Below are positions 26,360-35,125 of a DNA stretch of 64,000 nt, one piece after another. Origin of the DNA: Viola odorata (taxonomy: Eukaryota > Streptophyta > Magnoliopsida > Malpighiales > Violaceae); contig OY829542.1 in assembly GCA_963691705.1 (NCBI GenBank), positions 62,582,427-62,646,426 of the forward strand. The letters are read 5' to 3'. The translations under genes and the position numbers were made by a program. Position 1 is the stretch's first letter. Each line of letters begins with the position of its first letter. Below the pieces are notes generated by a model. That model was not told where the DNA came from. It ran no database searches and saw only the letters and a list, made by a program, of their open reading frames with translations.

Positions 26360-26564
26360 ATGGAGGAAGAGAAGTTGAAATTCACACCTGTAAGGTTGTA
26401 AGTGTGTTAATGCAAATTGAGTGAAATTATGAAAGGAAAAAAGAAAAAATATTAAAAGAAAAATGCAGAAAAAAGAGGTAAAGATTGTATGATAATTTTT
26501 TAGTTTAATTTGATGATGGATTTGAATGGTAAAGCATTCATTGTGAGATGAAGATATGGAGAAG
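26360..26564. repeat. Left copy of 205-bp target duplication
   Basis: This 205-bp block, starting ATGGAGGAAGAGAAGTTGAA and ending GATATGGAGAAG, is repeated without any difference I can see at 32289-32493. The two copies directly abut the left and right ends of the copia element. Sequence outside the copies is unrelated, so only this block is duplicated. Confidence 0.93.
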
Positions 26565-26817
26565 GTTAGGAACTAAGAAGCAATAGGAGATAAGAGAATT
26601 GTATTAGATTGCTTGATTTTACAAGAGATGAATGATGCCTATTTATACACAAACTACAAGTATTAATTAAACATAAGCATGCTACTTTCTAGAGTGTAAA
26701 GGAGAGGAGGATGTTTGGCAGCCATGTGAGGAGTGGAACATGAGTTGGATGGGTTGGCAACCATGTGTTGAGTGGAGCCTAGGTTGGATGAGTTGGATGA
26801 GTATTGTATATTCAACA
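26565..26817 (-). repeat. Copia element, LTR at left (3' LTR)
   Basis: A 253-bp long terminal repeat, identical to 32035-32288 except that the outermost base is missing or changed (the right copy begins TGTTAGGAAC, this one GTTAGGAAC after the flank). On the minus strand the LTR starts TGTTGAATATAC. Just inside it, the polypurine tract AAGGGGGGA (26818-26826) primes second-strand synthesis. Identical LTRs mean a very recent insertion. Confidence 0.93.
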
Positions 26818-26830
26818 TCCCCCCTTAAAC

Positions 26831-29800
26831 TCAAGGTGGCATTTTTGATGACAAGTTGAGTTTAATTAGGAGGTCTTGAAAACGGCGAGTAGGTAAACTT
26901 TTGGTGAAGATATCAGCTGTTTGATCAACGGAGGAGGTAGATTGTAATTGAAGAATTTCTTGCTGAAGATGATGGCGAACAAAATGACAGTCAATTTCGA
27001 TGTGTTTTGTGCGCTCATGGAATACATCATTGTGAGCTATCTGGACTGCACTTCTGTTATCACAATAGAGAGGAGTTGTTTGAGTTTGAGGAACTCCCAT
27101 GTCAGCTAGAAGCCATCGTAGCCAAATCAACTGTGATGTGGTATCTGCAAGTGCTCGATATTCGGCTTCAGTGCTAGAACGAGCAACAACCGTTTGTTTC
27201 TTACTGCGCCAGGATATGAGAGAATTACCAAGGAAGAAACAGTACCCAGTGGTTGATCGTCTGTCAGTTGGATCTCCTGTCCAATCAGCATCAGAATAAG
27301 CATACAACTGTAATGGAGAGTGTGATGAGAAATGAAGACCATGGAAGATGGTGCCTTTGATGTAGCGTAGAATTCGAAGAACAGCGGCGAAGTGAACAGA
27401 ACGAGGAGCGGCCATGAATTGACTGACAAGGTGCACGGCATAGGAAATGTCTGGACGAGTCACGGTGAGGTAGATTAGGCTTCCAACAAGTTGACGGTAG
27501 AGGGTGGAATCAGAGAGGAGTTCTCCATCATTCGGTCGAAGTTTGATGTTAAGCTCAAGAGGAGTATCTGCAATTTTGCTGTCGGAAATGCTAGCTCGAG
27601 ATAAAAGATCAGATGCATATTTTGCTTGAGATAAGTAATAACCATCAGTGCATTTTGTTACCTCAATCCCAAGAAAATAACTCAGTTTACCTAGATCTTT
27701 CATCTCAAATTGTTGACTGAGGGAGGTTTTAAGTGTTTGAATGCCAGAGAGATCATCCCCAGTGATTATCATGTCATCCACGTATAGAAGTAGAATGATG
27801 GTACCTTGGTTGGACATTTTCTTGAATAAGGACGAGTCATGAGGACTAGATGTGAAGCCAAGAGATTGAATGACATTGCTGAATTTTGAAAACCAAGCTC
27901 GGGGAGCTTGTTTAAGACCATATAAGGCTTTTCGAAGTTTGCAAACTTTGTTGGGAGGGATATTTGAACCGGGTGGAGGCTGCATATAGACTTCTTCTTC
28001 AAGATCTCCATTTAGAAAAGCATTTTTGACATCCATTTGGGAGAGAGACCATTTGAGAGAAGCTGCAACTGCAATGAGGGTACGGACGGTGGTGATGCGA
28101 GCAACTGGAGCAAATGTTTCTTCATAGTCGATTCCATATTCTTGTGTATATCCTTTTGCTACTAATCTTGCTTTGTATCGTTCAAGACTCCCATCAGATT
28201 TGGTCTTGATTTTGTATACCCATTTGCATCCCACTTTTGATTTTCTTTCTGGGAGATCAACAACGTCCCATGTGTCATTGTCCTGTAATGCATCTAATTC
28301 TTCCTTCATTGCTTTCTGCCAAAGTGGGTTAGAAGATGCCTCACGAAAAGAATTTGGCTCATGTAAGGTGGCCAAGGCATAGTAAAGATGAAAGTCACCA
28401 AGTTTAGTAGGGAGAACACGATTTCTAGAGGGGTAACGAGAAGTTGAAGGAACATTTTCAGTATTGATAGTTTGTACCTCACTATGCGGTTGGATGGAAG
28501 GATCACTCGGTGGAATTTGTACCTCACTGTGTGGTTGGATGGAAGGATCACTCGGTGGAATTTGTACCTCACTGTGTGGTTGGATGGAAAGATCACTCGG
28601 TGGAATTTGTACCTCACTGTGTGGTTGAACTCTCAAATTGGTTCGCTCACCCTCTGCATGCTCTCTGTTTTCATGCAAGCTGTTTTCCTCACTGATATCA
28701 TTGTTTCGCTCACCCTCTGCATGCTCTCTGTTTTCATGCAAGCTGTTTTCCTCACTGATATCATTCTCTCCACTTAACTCTCCTGGAAAAAGCTCAATAG
28801 AAGGATTAGTAAAAAATTGATTGTGAAGATCCACAGAAAGTTGAAATGAAGAGATTTTTGAAAAATATTTGTTTTCCCAGAAAATCACATGTCGAGATAC
28901 CCGAAGGCGTCGACTAACAGGATCATAACAGCGGTAACCTTTGTGATCAAGACCATATCCAATAAAACAACATAATCTTGACCGGGGTTCAAGTTTATTG
29001 TGTTCATGTTTTTGAAGAAGGACAAAACATGCACAGCCAAAAATTCTGAGATTGGAGTAAGAGGGAAGTTTACCAAATAGTTTTTCAAAGGGTGTGTGAT
29101 TCTGAAGAACAATGGAAGGTACTCTGTTGATTGTGTAAACAGCTGTAAGAGCTGCTTCTCCCCAGAATTGTTCAGGGATGGAGGCATCAATGAGTAAAGT
29201 TCGAACTGTGTCAAGAATATGTCTATGCTTACGTTCTGCACGGCCATTTTGTTGTGAGGTGCCTGGACAAGAGTATTGAGGAATGGTGCCATCCTGTTTC
29301 AAAATATCAAGAAAAGCACGTTGTGTGTACTCAAGGGCATTGTCAGATCGGAAAACTTTAATGTGACATAAAAATTGGGTTTTAATCATGGTAGAAAATT
29401 CACGATAAATACCAAGTAATTCAGATCTGTTTTTCATCAAATATAGCCAAGTGTATCGAGAAAAATCATCAATAAAAGTAACAAAATATCGAGATCCTCC
29501 CATGGTGGAAATAGGGGCAGGTCCCCAAACATCAGAATGCACTAAATCAAAGGGAGCATCAGCAATTTTATCATTTTTATTGAAAGAGAGAGCGGGTTGT
29601 TTTCCGAGTTGGCAAGAAAGACAATCAAAATCAACATTAGGAACAGTTCCCAAAACACCAACATGAGACAAATGTTTAAGTTTATTCTTAGAAACATGAC
29701 CGAGGCGAGAGTGCCAAATATTTAAAGGAATAGATGCACTAGATGGGGTGGCGGCAACAGTGGAGGAACTGTAAGGAAGATGAAGTGATGATAGTTCAAA

Positions 29801-29851
29801 TAGACGTCCTATCTTAGTGCCTGTCCCAACTATTTTGTTGGTTACAGAGTC
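26831..29851 (-). CDS. pol: Copia pol: integrase, reverse transcriptase, RNase H
   Basis: The part of the copia polyprotein downstream of an in-frame TAG at 29852-29854; the first methionine after that stop is at 29671. In order: the HHCC zinc finger of integrase (WHSRLGH ... CLSCQLGKQ), the DDE core (VHSDVWGP, VFRSDNALEY, GTSQQNGRAERKHR), a repetitive linker, reverse transcriptase starting WQKAMKEELDALQDNDTW with catalytic LLYVDDMIITG, and RNase H with YSDADWTGDPTDRRSTTGY and SSTEAEYRALADTTSQLIWL. No further stop occurs. The stop codon at 26831 is 4 bp from the polypurine tract. The linker contains two in-frame minisatellites. All catalytic motifs are present, so the element could be active if the TAG is read through. 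Confidence 0.93.
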   Translation of the reverse strand, partial: DSVTNKIVGTGTKIGRLFELSSLHLPYSSSTVAATPSSASIPLNIWHSRLGHVSKNKLKHLSHVGVLGTVPNVDFDCLSCQLGKQPALSFNKNDKIADAPFDLVHSDVWGPAPISTMGGSRYFVTFIDDFSRYTWLYLMKNRSELLGIYREFSTMIKTQFLCHIKVFRSDNALEYTQRAFLDILKQDGTIPQYSCPGTSQQNGRAERKHRHILDTVRTLLIDASIPEQFWGEAALTAVYTINRVPSIVLQNHTPFEKLFGKLPSYSNLRIFGCACFVLLQKHEHNKLEPRSRLCCFIGYGLDHKGYRCYDPVSRRLRVSRHVIFWENKYFSKISSFQLSVDLHNQFFTNPSIELFPGELSGENDISEENSLHENREHAEGERNNDISEENSLHENREHAEGERTNLRVQPHSEVQIPPSDLSIQPHSEVQIPPSDPSIQPHSEVQIPPSDPSIQPHSEVQTINTENVPSTSRYPSRNRVLPTKLGDFHLYYALATLHEPNSFREASSNPLWQKAMKEELDALQDNDTWDVVDLPERKSKVGCKWVYKIKTKSDGSLERYKARLVAKGYTQEYGIDYEETFAPVARITTVRTLIAVAASLKWSLSQMDVKNAFLNGDLEEEVYMQPPPGSNIPPNKVCKLRKALYGLKQAPRAWFSKFSNVIQSLGFTSSPHDSSLFKKMSNQGTIILLLYVDDMIITGDDLSGIQTLKTSLSQQFEMKDLGKLSYFLGIEVTKCTDGYYLSQAKYASDLLSRASISDSKIADTPLELNIKLRPNDGELLSDSTLYRQLVGSLIYLTVTRPDISYAVHLVSQFMAAPRSVHFAAVLRILRYIKGTIFHGLHFSSHSPLQLYAYSDADWTGDPTDRRSTTGYCFFLGNSLISWRSKKQTVVARSSTEAEYRALADTTSQLIWLRWLLADMGVPQTQTTPLYCDNRSAVQIAHNDVFHERTKHIEIDCHFVRHHLQQEILQLQSTSSVDQTADIFTKSLPTRRFQDLLIKLNLSSKMPP
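28471..28768 (-). repeat. Two in-frame minisatellites in pol linker
   Basis: A 45-bp unit is repeated about 3.5 times (28471-28627), encoding HSEVQIPPSDPSIQP with small changes. Next to it a 63-bp unit is repeated twice (about 28635-28768), encoding a 21-residue segment containing ENSLHENREHAEGER. Both units are multiples of three and keep the frame open. They lie between integrase and reverse transcriptase. Confidence 0.9.
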
Positions 29852-31114
29852 CTACACAGTCACACCACTTGGTGAGAATAAAACATTAAATCCCATATCA
29901 CAGATTTGACCAACAGATAAGAGGTTCACAGATAACTTAGGAACATGATATGTGTTAGAAATAGCAAGATGTGGTGTGTGAACAGATCCAATATGGGTAA
30001 TATTCATAAGTGAACCATCGGCAGTGTGAATTGGTGGTGTTGTAGACGTTAATGTCTTGGAGGAGAAATATGATGGGTCAGGTGTCATGTGATTGCAACA
30101 AGCAGAATCAAATAACCAAGAAGTATTACCTGATGTGGTGGAGAGGACGGTATGTTGATTCCGTTCAAGAGAGAGTGCACGAGCGACAATTGTTTCGACG
30201 TCATTGGGAGTAAGATTTGGTGAGGGTTCTGGTGAAGTGGTTGGAGCGGCACTATCAGTTACAACGGCATATGGTCGAGAGAATGGTCGAGATGATGAGG
30301 GTGTATTTCTAGATTGACTGGTGCCTTGTTCACGTTTCCTTTGCAATGCCCAACACTTGTTGATTGTGTGGCCTGGTTTCTTGCAATACCTACAGAAAGT
30401 GTCAGAATTGTTGTGTGGTTTATTTGGTGGTGTGGATGTGGTGGCAAGGACAGACTGTTTAGAGACGCGAGAGGATGTGCGACAGGTTTCTTCGGCAATG
30501 AGCTCAGTAACTGCTTTATCCACAGATGGTAATGGATCACGATGGAGTAGATTAGTCTTGACATGTTCATAATCACTATGAATTGCCATAACAAACTGAT
30601 AGAGACGTAGCGCATCACGATACTCATAAAAGAGTTGAGCATCCCCAGTGCATAACCATTTTGGTTCTGATAGAGCTAATTGATCCCATAGATAAGATAT
30701 TGCTGAATAAAAATCAGAAATTGATTGACCAGGTTCTTGTCGCATATCATGCAAAGTATTGAGATATTGTAAGCGAGAGGCAACATTAGTAGCAGAATAA
30801 CGGGTGGCCAGAAAATCAAATACCTCTTTAGCCGTGTCGAAACGACCAAATTGTTGGCGAATGGAGCGAACGGAGGTGTTACCAACCCAAGTAATGATTT
30901 TATGATTGTTGCTGTCCCACTCTTCAAGTCTGGACTGGAAAGAATCAGAACTCTCTTCCTCTTCCTCTTTCACAGTGGGTTCCTTAATGTCACCAGTGAC
31001 ATAACGCCAAAGTTTAAACCCTTTGAGAAAATTACGCATGTCTTGAAGCCATAAGGTGTAGTTAGAACCATCAAGAGTGGTGGAAATAGGTTGGGTAACA
31101 TTCTCTTGAGCCAT
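29852..31114 (-). CDS. gag: Copia gag and protease
   Basis: A 420-residue reading frame from the ATG at 31114 (MAQENVTQPI) to a TAG at 29852-29854. It contains the plant copia Gag fold (LDGSNYTLWLQDMRNFLKGF near the start, then QYLNTLHDMRQEPGQSISDF), a CCHC zinc knuckle CRYCKKPGHTINKC, and the retropepsin site in SWLFDSACCNHMTPD. The stop falls just after protease, at SPSGVTV, and the same frame continues after it into integrase. The frame is open further upstream to 31381, but the copia-like protein begins at 31114. Confidence 0.9.
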   Translation of the reverse strand: MAQENVTQPISTTLDGSNYTLWLQDMRNFLKGFKLWRYVTGDIKEPTVKEEEEESSDSFQSRLEEWDSNNHKIITWVGNTSVRSIRQQFGRFDTAKEVFDFLATRYSATNVASRLQYLNTLHDMRQEPGQSISDFYSAISYLWDQLALSEPKWLCTGDAQLFYEYRDALRLYQFVMAIHSDYEHVKTNLLHRDPLPSVDKAVTELIAEETCRTSSRVSKQSVLATTSTPPNKPHNNSDTFCRYCKKPGHTINKCWALQRKREQGTSQSRNTPSSSRPFSRPYAVVTDSAAPTTSPEPSPNLTPNDVETIVARALSLERNQHTVLSTTSGNTSWLFDSACCNHMTPDPSYFSSKTLTSTTPPIHTADGSLMNITHIGSVHTPHLAISNTYHVPKLSVNLLSVGQICDMGFNVLFSPSGVTV

Positions 31115-32034
31115 GGTGAAAGGAATCTCAACTACAAGGGGATGAACCGGAAGGAAGGACAAGTAACCGGTTGAGAAGAGAGTTGAACCAAATACTTCGA
31201 AGCTGATTTGATAAAAACGGACCCCAAAATCAGATAGAGCACCCTCGAAAACCTTGGGAACCGGTCTTTGAGTCAACAAAACCGGAATACAATCGGGTGA
31301 ACCGGGCGGGTCAAGGAGTTGAACCGGAAAGTCAAGGTCAACTCTGAAGACAAACCAGAAGGATACACGTGGCCGAATCAAATAACGACACGTGGATCAA
31401 TGAAGCAATGACACGTGGAAACGTGTTCACAAGTCAGAAGGCGCCGCGTGGACCAGTAAAGGAATGACACGTGGACGCCACGTGGCACAAGCGGACCAAT
31501 AACAAAACGACACGTGCTCGAATCAGAATACGACACGTGGACCAGTGGCAGCACAAGTGGACGAATGTCAAGAAGACACGTGTCGCTGACGTGGACTAGT
31601 GGGCAGGAGACACGTGTCAAAACACGTGGGAGAGATGCCGGAGAAGATGCCGGCGCGTGAGACGGCTTTCCGCCGGTGATGGCGCGTGAGATGTCCGATG
31701 GCCACAAAAATTTGTGGGTCGATGAATCAGGAGGTGCTTAGTCGTGCTAGGCGGCGCGTGTTGATAGAACCGCAGTACAATGGGCTGTAAAAATCAATTT
31801 ACAGTAGGCTGGGGAAGCTCCAGCGCGGCGCGTGCGGTGGCGGACGGCAGCGGTATGTGGCGAAATTTTCCAGATCAGTTTGCCGAAAGGTGATGTAGAT
31901 GATGGCGAGGTGTGTGTCGAATTTTGAGAATAATTGAGGTGTTTTTCGGAGGTTTGCAGCGGAAGAACGAAATTGAAATTTCGCCGAAAAAGAAATTTGA
32001 CGAAAATGGTTTTAGGAGACTAGCTCCGCTACCA
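31115..32034 (-). promoter_or_regulatory. Copia leader with ten G-box palindromes and PBS
   Basis: The 920-bp untranslated leader between the 5' LTR and gag. Ten perfect CACGTG palindromes lie at 31366, 31389, 31412, 31468, 31479, 31511, 31534, 31577, 31611 and 31623, most as ACACGTGG, the ABRE/G-box form bound by plant bZIP and bHLH factors. Several are spaced 23 bp apart, implying a decayed tandem repeat. Next to the LTR, minus-strand TGGTAGCGGAGC (32023-32034) is the primer-binding site, close to the initiator-tRNA-Met type with two differences. A minus-strand upstream frame (31707-31378) crosses the array; it is probably a consequence of the repeats. Confidence 0.8.
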
Positions 32035-32288
32035 TGTTAGGAACTAAGAAGCAATAGGAGATAAGAGAATTGTATTAGATTGCTTGATTTTACAAGAGAT
32101 GAATGATGCCTATTTATACACAAACTACAAGTATTAATTAAACATAAGCATGCTACTTTCTAGAGTGTAAAGGAGAGGAGGATGTTTGGCAGCCATGTGA
32201 GGAGTGGAACATGAGTTGGATGGGTTGGCAACCATGTGTTGAGTGGAGCCTAGGTTGGATGAGTTGGATGAGTATTGTATATTCAACA
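32035..32288 (-). repeat. Copia element, LTR at right (5' LTR)
   Basis: A 254-bp LTR with TG..CA termini on both strands. On the minus strand it begins TGTTGAATATAC and ends TTAGTTCCTAACA, followed at once by the primer-binding site. As the 5' LTR it would carry the promoter; TATTTATACAC near 32112 is a possible TATA region read on the plus strand, but I cannot assign the start site. Confidence 0.92.
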
Positions 32289-32493
32289 ATGGAGGAAGAG
32301 AAGTTGAAATTCACACCTGTAAGGTTGTAAGTGTGTTAATGCAAATTGAGTGAAATTATGAAAGGAAAAAAGAAAAAATATTAAAAGAAAAATGCAGAAA
32401 AAAGAGGTAAAGATTGTATGATAATTTTTTAGTTTAATTTGATGATGGATTTGAATGGTAAAGCATTCATTGTGAGATGAAGATATGGAGAAG
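32289..32493. repeat. Right copy of 205-bp target duplication
   Basis: Matches 26360-26564 base for base by eye. It follows the terminal CAACA of the right LTR directly and continues into unique sequence ATGAAGGGTGAGG. The empty site was therefore a single 205-bp block. Confidence 0.93.
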
Positions 32494-33181
32494 ATGAAGG
32501 GTGAGGTAGTGCAGGAGGAGAGTGGAAAAGAAAAAAAGAAAAAAAGAAAAAAATTGTCATTTAGAAAAATAAAATAATTTTGAAATTTTGAAAATTTTTA
32601 ATTCTAAGAAAAATATGAGTATGTTGTAAATTTGGACATACTAGGTTATTTTGGCAAGTGCCGTTGCAAATACGGAATTTATTTATAAATATTAAAATAT
32701 AATATTTATTTATTTTTATTACTATATAAAAAATACGAAGGGCCTTATAGTCATAAGTTATTGTTTAAAAATCTATTACACCTTTAATTTTATTTTAAGT
32801 TTTTATAAATATATTTAAAAAATGGCAACTTAAAAAAACTCGGAAGGACTAAATTTATCACAGTTTAATAATCTTAATTAATTAAGAACAAAAATATACA
32901 AATTTGGCTATTTCCCTTTTTAAATAAAAATAAAAACAAAAACTGATAAATTATTATAGTAAATGAACACAAAAATCGATGCAAGTGAATATATATTAAA
33001 AATATATATAACTTACAGCTATCGAAAATGATTTGAAGTTCATTTGCATGTTTATAATGTGGTGCTAAATTATTTTGACATGTATTTATTTTAAAAAAAA
33101 AATAAAAGGATAATACATAATCAATAATGTCATTTATTAATAAATATATTAATAAAATTAAATTCATTTTAGAATAATTTA

Positions 33182-33256
33182 TGCTCATGTTATTGACAAT
33201 AAAGAAAATTTTAGTTTATTTGATGACATGAATGACTTTGTTAGAATAGGAGACTA
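33182..33256 (+). pseudogene. DUF247 fragment (3' end only)
   Basis: This 75-bp segment encodes HVIDNKENFSLFDDMNDF and a stop, the same ending as the DUF247 copies downstream; upstream coding sequence is absent. It is the 5'-truncated outermost member of the tandem cluster, and its 3' flank continues into the arm of the palindrome. Confidence 0.7.
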
Positions 33257-33271
33257 AAATTCGATGAAAAA

Positions 33272-33594
33272 AATGAGATCATATTTATGCGAAAAAATGG
33301 AGAAAGAATAGAGAGGAATTAATATAATTTGTAATTAAATGTTCTGAATTTGTATCATAAATGTCATTATATATATATTAACCTTTAATTAATTGGGAAA
33401 GTTAGAATAATAGTTGAGATTTGAATTTTATTAATATAATAGTTAGTATCTCAACTATTATTCTAACTTTCCCAATTAATTAAAGATTAATATATATAAT
33501 GACATTTATGATACAAATTCAGAACATTTAATTACAAATTATATTAATTCCTCTCTATTCTTTCTACATTTTTTCGCATAAATATGATCTCATT
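33272..33594. repeat. Large palindrome, about 148-bp arms
   Basis: The left arm (33272-33420) and right arm (33448-33594) are inverted copies with only a few differences, separated by about 27 bp. The left arm is the normal 3' flank of a DUF247 repeat (GAGAGGAATTAATATAATTT, TAAATGTTCTGAATTTGTAT) and the right arm is the same flank inverted. A transcript would form a long, almost perfect hairpin. Confidence 0.9.
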
Positions 33595-33914
33595 CATAAA
33601 ATATATATATACATCGATTAGTTACATAACTTTATAACTTTATAATTTTATTAATATAATAGTTAGTATCTCAACTATTATTACTATATATATATATATT
33701 TTATTAATAATATATATAAGGTAATTTTTAGTCTTTAATTAATTGACAATTAATGGACAAATTTCGGCAAAAAAGATTAGTAAATTAGAGTTATTAAAAA
33801 TTAAGGATGTAATACACTTTTGAAAGAAAATTTAAGGGTATAAATTAGACTTTTAATGAATAAGATCCTTCGTACTTTTTATATAGTATAGATTAAATTG
33901 TAGTACTGGCAGGA

Positions 33915-34592
33915 ATGAAGATTGGTTCTAGCTCGACCATGCAGCAGAATACTCGCCAAGGGAACGATGATCAAGTTTCATTTGATGTTACTGCACTAAC
34001 ATTGTCTTTGATGGATGAGTTCAAACAGTTGCATCCGCTCTTTAGAGAGCGCAACTACGGAGTTCCAAAGCGACTAAAAGTGCTAAATGAGAATGCCTAC
34101 ACACCTTAATGTGTGTCCATCGGTCCGTATCACCATGGCAAAAATGAGCTGAAGGCAATGGAAGAGCACAAAATAAGGTATCTTCAACGTCTTCTTAAAT
34201 TCACCCTGGTAAGCCTCCACGAATTTGTTTCGTGTGTCAGGGATAACGAAACAAGATTGCGGAACTATTATGGAGAAAGAGTTGATCTTAGTACCGAAAG
34301 ATTTGTGAGGGTGATGTTAGTCGATGTCACCTTTGTCACCATGGTCATGATGATGAATCATTTCAAACGGTTTCGTGTTGAAGATGAGTTGTTATTCATT
34401 AAACCGCGGATGATATATGATATTCAAACGATATGATCTTGCTTGAAAATCAGTTTCCCTTCTTTATTCTTGATCATTTACTTATCCTCTCTAATATGGT
34501 AGATTAACGTTTTTCTATGGTTCATGTTATTGACAACAAAGAAAATTTTAGTTTATTTGATGACATGAATGACTTTGTTATAACAGGAGACT
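33915..34592 (+). pseudogene. DUF247 (UPF0481) copy 1, broken
   Basis: Starts MKIGSSSTMQQNTRQGNDDQ, the same as intact copies, but has a TAA at 34107-34109 where the others have CAA (within AYTPQCVSIGPYHHGK) and a later frame change near 34425 (YDIQTI instead of YDIRND). It carries the same two small insertions around 34247-34283 as copy 3, giving ETRLRNYYGERVDL. The 3' part is recognisable to the usual end near 34592. Non-functional. Confidence 0.85.
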
Positions 34593-34902
34593 AAAATTCT
34601 AAGAAAAAACTGAGATCATATTTATGCGAAAAAATGGAGAAATAATAGAGAGGAATTAATATAATTTGTAATTAAATGTTCTAAATTTGTATCATAAATA
34701 GCAATATTTATACATACATATATATATATATATTAACCTTTAATTAATTTGGAGCGATAAAATACCAATTGAGATACAAATATTTTATTAATAAAATTAT
34801 AAAGTTATGTAACTAGTCGAAGTTACCTAACTCTATAATTTTATTAATATAATAGTTAGTATTTCAACTATTATTACTATATATATATATATTTTGTTAA
34901 TA

Positions 34903-34926
34903 ATATATATATATATATATATATAT
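34903..34926. repeat. TA microsatellite
   Basis: An uninterrupted TA run in the spacer between DUF247 copies 1 and 2. Similar runs occur in the other spacers. Long TA tracts are prone to slippage and breakage. Confidence 0.8.
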
Positions 34927-35125
34927 GTTTAAGGTAATATTTAGTTTTTAATTAATTGACAATTAATGGACAAATTTTGGCAAAAAAGATTAGTAAATTA
35001 GAAATATTAAAAATTAAGGATGTAATCGACTTTTGAAAGAAAAATTAAGGGTATAATAGACTTTTAATGAATAAGATCCTTCATACTTTTTATATAGTAT
35101 AGATTAAATTGTAGTACTGGCAGGA

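Larger units (their letters stand above)
26565..32288 (-). mobile_element. Near-intact young Ty1/copia retrotransposon
   Basis: A 5,724-bp element in minus orientation: 5' LTR 32035-32288, primer-binding site, leader, gag-protease, integrase-RT-RNase H, polypurine tract, 3' LTR 26565-26817. The LTRs are identical apart from one terminal base. Instead of the usual 5-bp target duplication, it is flanked by a 205-bp perfect direct repeat. The domain order and short LTRs fit the Ale/Retrofit-like side of Copia, but I did not establish the lineage. Potentially transcribed, with a single in-frame TAG as the only visible lesion. Confidence 0.93.

Noticed and set aside
26360..26564. The 205-bp flanking repeat interpreted as part of a longer LTR
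   Set aside because: The LTR has proper TG..CA ends at the right side and a primer-binding site and polypurine tract directly inside the 254-bp LTR; the 205-bp block lies outside both, in the same order relative to host DNA.
31378..31707. 109-residue minus-strand frame in the copia leader with recurring VHVS
   Set aside because: The recurrence comes from the ACACGTGG repeats; no domain or conservation supports a protein. It might act only as an upstream frame.
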